From Atopostipes sp963558565 (GTDB lineage Bacteria > Bacillota > Bacilli > Lactobacillales > Carnobacteriaceae_A), in assembly GCA_963558565.1 (NCBI GenBank), contig CAUWGX010000010.1, forward strand, positions 1 through 61,811: a stretch of 61,811 nt of DNA, given 5' to 3'. The number at the start of each line of letters is the position of its first letter. The stretch's first letter is position 1. Below the pieces are notes generated by a model. That model was given only the letters and a program-made list of their open reading frames with translations, did no database searches and was not told where the DNA came from. Of this stretch, positions 57,847 through 61,811 are shown one piece after another. The position numbers were made by a program, and so were the translations under genes.

Positions 57847-58587
57847 TTAATCATCTCCTTTCAGAAATTTATTAATAAAGTATTGTTGCCCCTTGCCAGT
57901 TACTTTGGTTGTCTTACTAACTCGGATACTGCCATCTGGATTTTGGTGCGTCCTTTCTTTAATTTCGAACAGACCCATATCCATTGATCGTTGTGTCGGC
58001 ATGTTCCAATCGGTGCCTTTTCGATTTATTAAAAAGCCTTCTTCTCGTAACCATCCAAATAACCTGTTCTGTCCTATGTCTACACCATTTTGTTTAATCA
58101 ATTTCGCTAGTTCGCCAACTAGAATAGTTGTGTGACTTGCGTCGACTGCATCTGCAAATAATACTTTTGGTTTATTTGCATCAACTTGATTCTGCAAATC
58201 GTCAATTTTTCTATCAGCAATCTGTAAAGCTCGCTTCATAATCATTTCTGGACTATTCCAAGCTTTTTCAACTTCGATGAAATATCGTCTTGCAAGTTTT
58301 CCTTTTTCGTTACGTTGAATCATTGAAATTTCTTTGGCCATGTCGATTGTCAAAACGTGATCAATGTAAGTTGTGGTATTGCCTTGAGCTGTTAGTCTTT
58401 TTTGACTAAGAGCCCCGTAATCATTATTTTCTTCAAAGCCGTACTCTGTCATTCGGTCAAACCATTTTGTGTATTGAGTTCCAATCTCTAGAAATTCATG
58501 TAATTCCCTTCCGCCGACCGCAATTGAACCATCATCTTGTTCTTGTAAATTTATTAGTGCGTTTTCTTTTTCTACCAAATCATTCAT
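57847..58587 (-). CDS. Phage antirepressor (AntA/AntB plus KilAC)
   Basis: A 246-residue protein. Residues ~15-110 are AntA/AntB (GGRELHEFLEIGTQYTKWFD) and residues ~140-245 are the ANT/KilAC domain (GELAKLIKQNGVDIGQNRLF, then GLFEIKERTHQNPDGS). It probably blocks CI to induce the lytic state. It is read early after cro. Confidence 0.9.
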   Translation of the reverse strand: MNDLVEKENALINLQEQDDGSIAVGGRELHEFLEIGTQYTKWFDRMTEYGFEENNDYGALSQKRLTAQGNTTTYIDHVLTIDMAKEISMIQRNEKGKLARRYFIEVEKAWNSPEMIMKRALQIADRKIDDLQNQVDANKPKVLFADAVDASHTTILVGELAKLIKQNGVDIGQNRLFGWLREEGFLINRKGTDWNMPTQRSMDMGLFEIKERTHQNPDGSIRVSKTTKVTGKGQQYFINKFLKGDD

Positions 58588-58601
58588 TTGATTTCTCCTT
58601 T

Positions 58602-58841
58602 CTACGCCTCTTGTTTTTGTCGCGTTTTTGCGACTTTTCCATTAAAAAAAATAGCGATAGCCTCTGCATCAGTCAAAGGGATTAATTCGGCCATTTTTGC
58701 AGCTTCTCCAACGGAAAAACTTCCGCCTTCTTTCATTTTTCTATAAAAAGTACTTTTGTCTATTCCAATTTCTTTAGCAACTTGCTTTTGGTCTTTACCA
58801 TTTGCAACAATTGCACCCTTTAGTTTATTTGTATCAACCAC
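58602..58841 (-). CDS. Cro-like regulator (DUF739)
   Basis: A 79-residue DUF739 protein (GAIVANGKDQKQVAKEIGID, then DKSTFYRKMKEGGSFS) divergent from the CI gene. Its 3' end contains a fourth copy of the operator (58619-58634). It represses CI transcription during lytic growth. Confidence 0.87.
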   Translation of the reverse strand: MVDTNKLKGAIVANGKDQKQVAKEIGIDKSTFYRKMKEGGSFSVGEAAKMAELIPLTDAEAIAIFFNGKVAKTRQKQEA

Positions 58842-58863
58842 ATCATCACTCCTTTCTTTTTTT

Positions 58864-59054
58864 GTCGCATTTGTGCGACTTGCTAATTATATTAAACCAC
58901 ACTGGCGTTCATTAGTCAAGGATAAAATCGCATTAACGCAACTTTTATAACGGAAAAATTTTCTCTTCCTTATATATAACTTACGACAAAAATAAATTCC
59001 CATCTTTTATTATTAGGGTTTTATATTGCATTAATGCGACTTTTGTTTTATAAT
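58864..59054. promoter_or_regulatory. CI/Cro switch with three operators and two promoters
   Basis: Three copies of an imperfect palindrome of the type TCGCATT-N2-TGCGA: 58864-58879 (GTCGCATTTGTGCGAC), 58927-58942 and 59025-59040. Leftward promoter: TTGACT (58914-58919), 17 bases, TTTAAT (58891-58896). Rightward CI promoter: TTGCAT (59026-59031), 17 bases, TATAAT (59049-59054), overlapped by the third operator. Confidence 0.87.
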
Positions 59055-59083
59055 CGAATTACCAAGTTGAAGGAGGAGCGAAA

Positions 59084-59719
59084 ATGAACGTTGGAGATAG
59101 AATGAAGCAACGAAGAAAAGAGCTTAAATTATCTGCCGAAGATGTAGCCGAAAGAATCGGCGTAAACAGATCTACAGTTTTTAGATATGAAAAAGGCGAA
59201 ATTGAAAAATTACCAATTGAAATATTAGTGCCTTTAAGTGAGGTATTAAAAACTACACCGCAATCTTTGATGGGTTGGGAAGAACAACCGGATATTATGC
59301 CTATTTATAGTCAATTGGAATCAACTAGACAAGAAAAGGTCTATAACTATGCCGAAGATCAATTAGAAGAACAAAACCATGTAGAGGAATCTAACGAAGA
59401 ATATTTAGGTTTAACAGCGGCAGGAGAACCAATTGATGGACAGCAGCCTGTTCCGTTTGTCGGTGCTGAAACAGTTAATCTGCTTGTAAATGGCGATAGT
59501 ATGGAGCCAAAGTTCTTTGATGGAGATATTGTTGAGTATCACCCGCAACCTGAACTAGAAAACGGTGAAATTGGTGTATTTGCTGTAAATGGTGGGGTAA
59601 CGATGAAGAGAATTAGAAAAAATAGTGATATACGATTAGAATCGCTAAATAAAAAATATGAAGATATTGTTATACAAGAAACAGATGATTTTAATATATT
59701 AGGAAAAGTTATTATATAA
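59084..59719 (+). CDS. CI repressor, LexA-like (XRE plus peptidase S24)
   Basis: A 211-residue master repressor. Residues ~5-60 are the XRE domain (LKLSAEDVAERIGVNRSTVF); residues ~105-205 are an S24 peptidase. The Ala-Gly cleavage site lies in LTAAGEPID, the catalytic Ser in NGDSMEP and the Lys in VTMKRI, so RecA-stimulated self-cleavage is expected: the prophage is probably SOS-inducible. AAGGAGGAG precedes the ATG. Confidence 0.93.
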   Translation: MNVGDRMKQRRKELKLSAEDVAERIGVNRSTVFRYEKGEIEKLPIEILVPLSEVLKTTPQSLMGWEEQPDIMPIYSQLESTRQEKVYNYAEDQLEEQNHVEESNEEYLGLTAAGEPIDGQQPVPFVGAETVNLLVNGDSMEPKFFDGDIVEYHPQPELENGEIGVFAVNGGVTMKRIRKNSDIRLESLNKKYEDIVIQETDDFNILGKVII

Positions 59720-59724
59720 TCAAA

Positions 59725-59750
59725 CCAGCCATGGTAAACGCTGTGGCTGG
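59725..59750. terminator. Hairpin after cI
   Basis: CCAGCCA and TGGCTGG form a 7-bp stem but no clear T-run follows on the plus strand, so it may be a weak terminator or a stability element. Confidence 0.4.
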
Positions 59751-59779
59751 AAAATTAAAAATAGAAAGAGGAATACATA

Positions 59780-60394
59780 ATGGAAAACTTATTTATGATT
59801 TTGATTTTAGCGGGAATCGTTGGAATATTTTACTTTTGGAAGAAAGATAAAAAGAAGCGGAATATATCGGTTTTAGTCACAATAGTATCTTTTGTCTTAT
59901 TTGGAATAACCTCACCCGATGTTGAAGAGGGTTATGAAAAAGGTGTGGAATCCGCAACAGAAGAAGCCGAGAAAGAGGAACTTTCGGAAGAAGTCGAAGA
60001 AGAGCCGGAACAGGTTGAAGAAGAAACAGAAAAAAATTCTAGGGAAGATGAAATTAAAGAAGTTATCACAAAGCGCGCTAATGAACATAGTCTTTATAAA
60101 AACTTTGATATAGAAAATATACGAGTTAATGAGGATTTAGGCAATGAAGATTCCGACAAATTTATCGTATTAGTAGATTTAATCTGGACAGTTAAGAATA
60201 AAGAAGAAACAGCCGATGATTTTATTGAAAATATCTCTAATGATATTGCAGCAAACCTACATAATGAAGGTGCGGACGACGTCAGTGAAATAGCTATTTT
60301 TACAACAGATGAATACAATTCGAAACAAACAAAATACTCGTTTGAAAATGTCGGTAATGGATTTAAGCTAATGGACCATAGTACAAGTATATAA
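59780..60394 (+). CDS. Membrane protein expressed from the lysogeny module
   Basis: A 204-residue protein with two membrane helices (residues ~4-20 and ~28-45), an acidic linker rich in EE and a soluble domain (residues ~95-204). It lies between cI and the integrase in the same orientation, the usual place for superinfection-exclusion or lysogenic conversion genes. Its role is inferred from position. Confidence 0.65.
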   Translation: MENLFMILILAGIVGIFYFWKKDKKKRNISVLVTIVSFVLFGITSPDVEEGYEKGVESATEEAEKEELSEEVEEEPEQVEEETEKNSREDEIKEVITKRANEHSLYKNFDIENIRVNEDLGNEDSDKFIVLVDLIWTVKNKEETADDFIENISNDIAANLHNEGADDVSEIAIFTTDEYNSKQTKYSFENVGNGFKLMDHSTSI

Positions 60395-60400
60395 ACAAAA

Positions 60401-60465
60401 AGCCCCACACCGTCCGCCAAGACACAAGTGTGGAGCAATCATTCAACAACCCTTTTAAGGGGGCT
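60401..60465 (+). terminator. Terminator region before the integrase
   Basis: CCACAC (60405-60410) pairs with GTGTGG (60428-60433), CCTTTTAAGG forms a second stem, and AGCCCC (60401-60406) can pair long-range with GGGGCT (60460-60465). These could be alternative folds that set how far transcription reaches into int. Confidence 0.5.
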
Positions 60466-60503
60466 ATTTGTGTATATTTTACCACATTTAAGGAGGAAAG
60501 GAA

Positions 60504-61610
60504 ATGGCGAGTTTTAGAAAACGCGGGAAAACATGGCAATATCGAATCAAACATAATGGAGATGAAATTTCTAAAGGTGGTTTTAGAACCAAAGGCGAAG
60601 CACAATCAGCAGCAACCACAGTAGAGTATGAACTGGGCATCGGAATTGATGTGAACAAAGGCGAACAACTTTTTATAGATTACTATAAAAAGTGGATTAA
60701 AACATATAAATTAGGTGTATATAGTAAAGAGACAGATCGTTTTTATTTAAATGCTGTTAAACTTATTGAAAAGTACTTCCCAAATAAAAAATTAAAAGAA
60801 ATCACTAGAGATGATTACCAGTTATTTTTAAATGATTACGCGGAAAACAATGGCCACCAACGTTCAAAAGAAACTGTACGAAAAACACACACTAAAATTG
60901 GTGCAGCGCTTAGAGAAGCCATTGCTAATGGATATATTGTGCATGATCCAACGTACAAAATAACTATAAGAGGTGCTGAAGGAACTAAAGATTCCGAGAA
61001 GTATCTTGATGAAGAAGAGTCAAAGTTATTGCTTGACGAATTAATGGATAGAATTGTATTGAACTACACCACACGATACATGTTAATTCTACAGTTAGCT
61101 ACAGGCATGCGAATTTCAGAAGTAATGGCGTTGCAGTTTAAAGATTTTAATTTTTTAAATAACTATATTGATATCAATAAGTCATGGGACTATAAGGAAA
61201 CACTTGATTTTAAACCGACAAAAAATAGAGAAACTAGAATTATATCAGTTGATAAAAAAACAATGAAATTAATGAAAGACTTTTACGATTATCAACTATC
61301 ACAAAAAGTAGTGGATAATAAGCAGAGAATTTTTGCAGTAAACGGTAAAGTGCCAGATGTAAATTCGATAAACAGAGCCTTGAAGCGAGCATGTAAGCGC
61401 GCAGGAATAATGGAAGTAACTTCTCATGCGCTTAGGCATACACACGCTAGTCTATTACTTTTAAATGGAGTTAGCCTTGCCTATATTTCAAGACGTCTTG
61501 GTCATAAGGATATTACAATGACCGCTAATACTTATTCCCATGTATTAAAAGAACTAGAGGCAAAAAGCGAAAAAGAGTCAGCTGATATATTTTACAATAT
61601 ATACAACTAA
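60504..61610 (+). CDS. int: Prophage tyrosine integrase
   Basis: A 368-residue recombinase: N-terminal arm-binding domain (FRKRGKTWQYRIKHNGDEIS), SAM-like core domain and catalytic domain with LATGMRISEVMAL, HALRHTHASLL and LGHKDITMTANTYSHV (Arg, His-x-x-Arg, His, Tyr). AAGGAGG precedes the ATG. It lies next to attR. It is clearly different from the integrase at 20955. Confidence 0.95.
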   Translation: MASFRKRGKTWQYRIKHNGDEISKGGFRTKGEAQSAATTVEYELGIGIDVNKGEQLFIDYYKKWIKTYKLGVYSKETDRFYLNAVKLIEKYFPNKKLKEITRDDYQLFLNDYAENNGHQRSKETVRKTHTKIGAALREAIANGYIVHDPTYKITIRGAEGTKDSEKYLDEEESKLLLDELMDRIVLNYTTRYMLILQLATGMRISEVMALQFKDFNFLNNYIDINKSWDYKETLDFKPTKNRETRIISVDKKTMKLMKDFYDYQLSQKVVDNKQRIFAVNGKVPDVNSINRALKRACKRAGIMEVTSHALRHTHASLLLLNGVSLAYISRRLGHKDITMTANTYSHVLKELEAKSEKESADIFYNIYN

Positions 61611-61756
61611 CTCTTTGACCATCAAATTATTATTTGACCACCGCCTTATTCTTAATGACCACTCATTGACCATTGGAAAAATATGACGGAGGTTAACCGA
61701 TTATTGTAAAAGCGATAAAACTAAGGTTTACCTGACTAGTTACAACCCGTTTTATC
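61611..61756. promoter_or_regulatory. Integrase arm-site cluster and attR-adjacent hairpin
   Basis: Four copies of TTGACCA or TGACCAC (near 61615, 61632, 61657 and 61668) match the motif beside attL and are probable arm-type sites. AGCGATAAAAC (61711-61721) and GTTTTATCGCT (61749-61759) form a perfect 11-bp inverted repeat that touches the core. Confidence 0.7.
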
Positions 61757-61811
61757 GCTATAATGGAGTTGAGGGGAGTCATCTCACGTTGTCACTGAGC
61801 AGTTACCAACA
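61757..61811. repeat. Prophage attR, 55-bp core repeat
   Basis: Identical to 22590-22644 over all 55 bases and cut by the window end, so the true repeat may be longer. It fixes the right prophage boundary. Confidence 0.88.

Larger units (their letters stand above)
22590..61811. mobile_element. Complete siphovirus-type prophage
   Basis: About 39.2 kb between 55-bp direct repeats. All modules are present in order from the right: integrase, CI/Cro switch, antirepressor, recombination, replication, late regulator, packaging, head, tail and lysis. Tail genes (tape measure, Dit, long tail-tip protein, gpG/gpGT frameshift) indicate a long non-contractile tail. I see no obvious knock-out of an essential gene, though the capsid and tail genes show recoding-like features. 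Confidence 0.93.

Overview
The window is AT-rich Gram-positive DNA. Strong AGGAGG-type ribosome binding sites, TTG and GTG starts, a copYAZB (tcrYAZB-type) copper operon and a long-tailed phage with a DUF1642, DUF1617, DUF771 and DUF739 gene set all point to Lactobacillales. A Carnobacteriaceae or Enterococcaceae-like host is my guess, not something the sequence proves. Almost nothing here is core chromosome: the window is a stack of integrated elements.

Layout. (1) 1-1734 is the tail of an older element: the last ~78 codons of a tyrosine integrase, broken by a 1-base deletion, then a lipoprotein, a small membrane protein and a start-less reading frame, ending in a 77-bp repeat. (2) 1658-22529 is a ~20.9 kb mobilizable integrative element bounded by two identical 77-bp repeats. 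It carries a copper cassette (NusG_II-like protein, SHOCT protein, lgt, adk, copB, copZ, copA, copY, a DUF305 protein and an unlisted 40-codon gene under its own cop box). Next comes a SIR2 plus HerA defence operon in which herA is split at an A7 run, then remnants of a type III restriction gene, a TOPRIM protein, a relaxase, MobC and an oriT-like palindrome, a replisome-organizer gene, DUF771 and Cro/CI-type regulators, and the integrase. (3) 22590-61811 is a complete ~39 kb siphovirus-type prophage bounded by 55-bp repeats that run to the window edge.

How the parts work together. In the copper cassette CopY represses copYAZB and probably the DUF305 operon through GTTTAC-N4-GTAAAC and TACANNTGTA boxes; CopA and CopB export copper and CopZ carries it. 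In the integrative element the integrase, DUF771 and Cro/CI genes control excision, the DnaD-like protein gives replication, and relaxase plus MobC give transfer by a helper. The prophage has a CI/Cro switch with three operators plus a fourth inside cro, then an antirepressor, recombination (RecT plus PD-(D/E)XK nuclease), replication (organizer plus DnaC-like loader), SSB, RusA, a DUF1492/ArpU-type late regulator, packaging, head, tail and lysis genes, all leftward.

Most interesting points: a ~460-nt leftward non-coding block at 45387-45850 with a tRNA-Pro-like fold of non-canonical D and T loops, a tRNA-like minihelix and a row of hairpins, which resembles the setting of the large ornate phage RNAs (GOLLD/ROOL); homopolymer frameshifts in herA and in the DUF1642 gene; a likely -1 frameshift at the end of the major capsid gene and an in-frame stop before an open tail in the major tail gene; an exact 6 x 11-bp iteron array; a TOPRIM protein sharing a C-terminal domain with MobC; a shared LEM/SAP-like motif in RecT and its partner nuclease; and a copper-regulated small gene.
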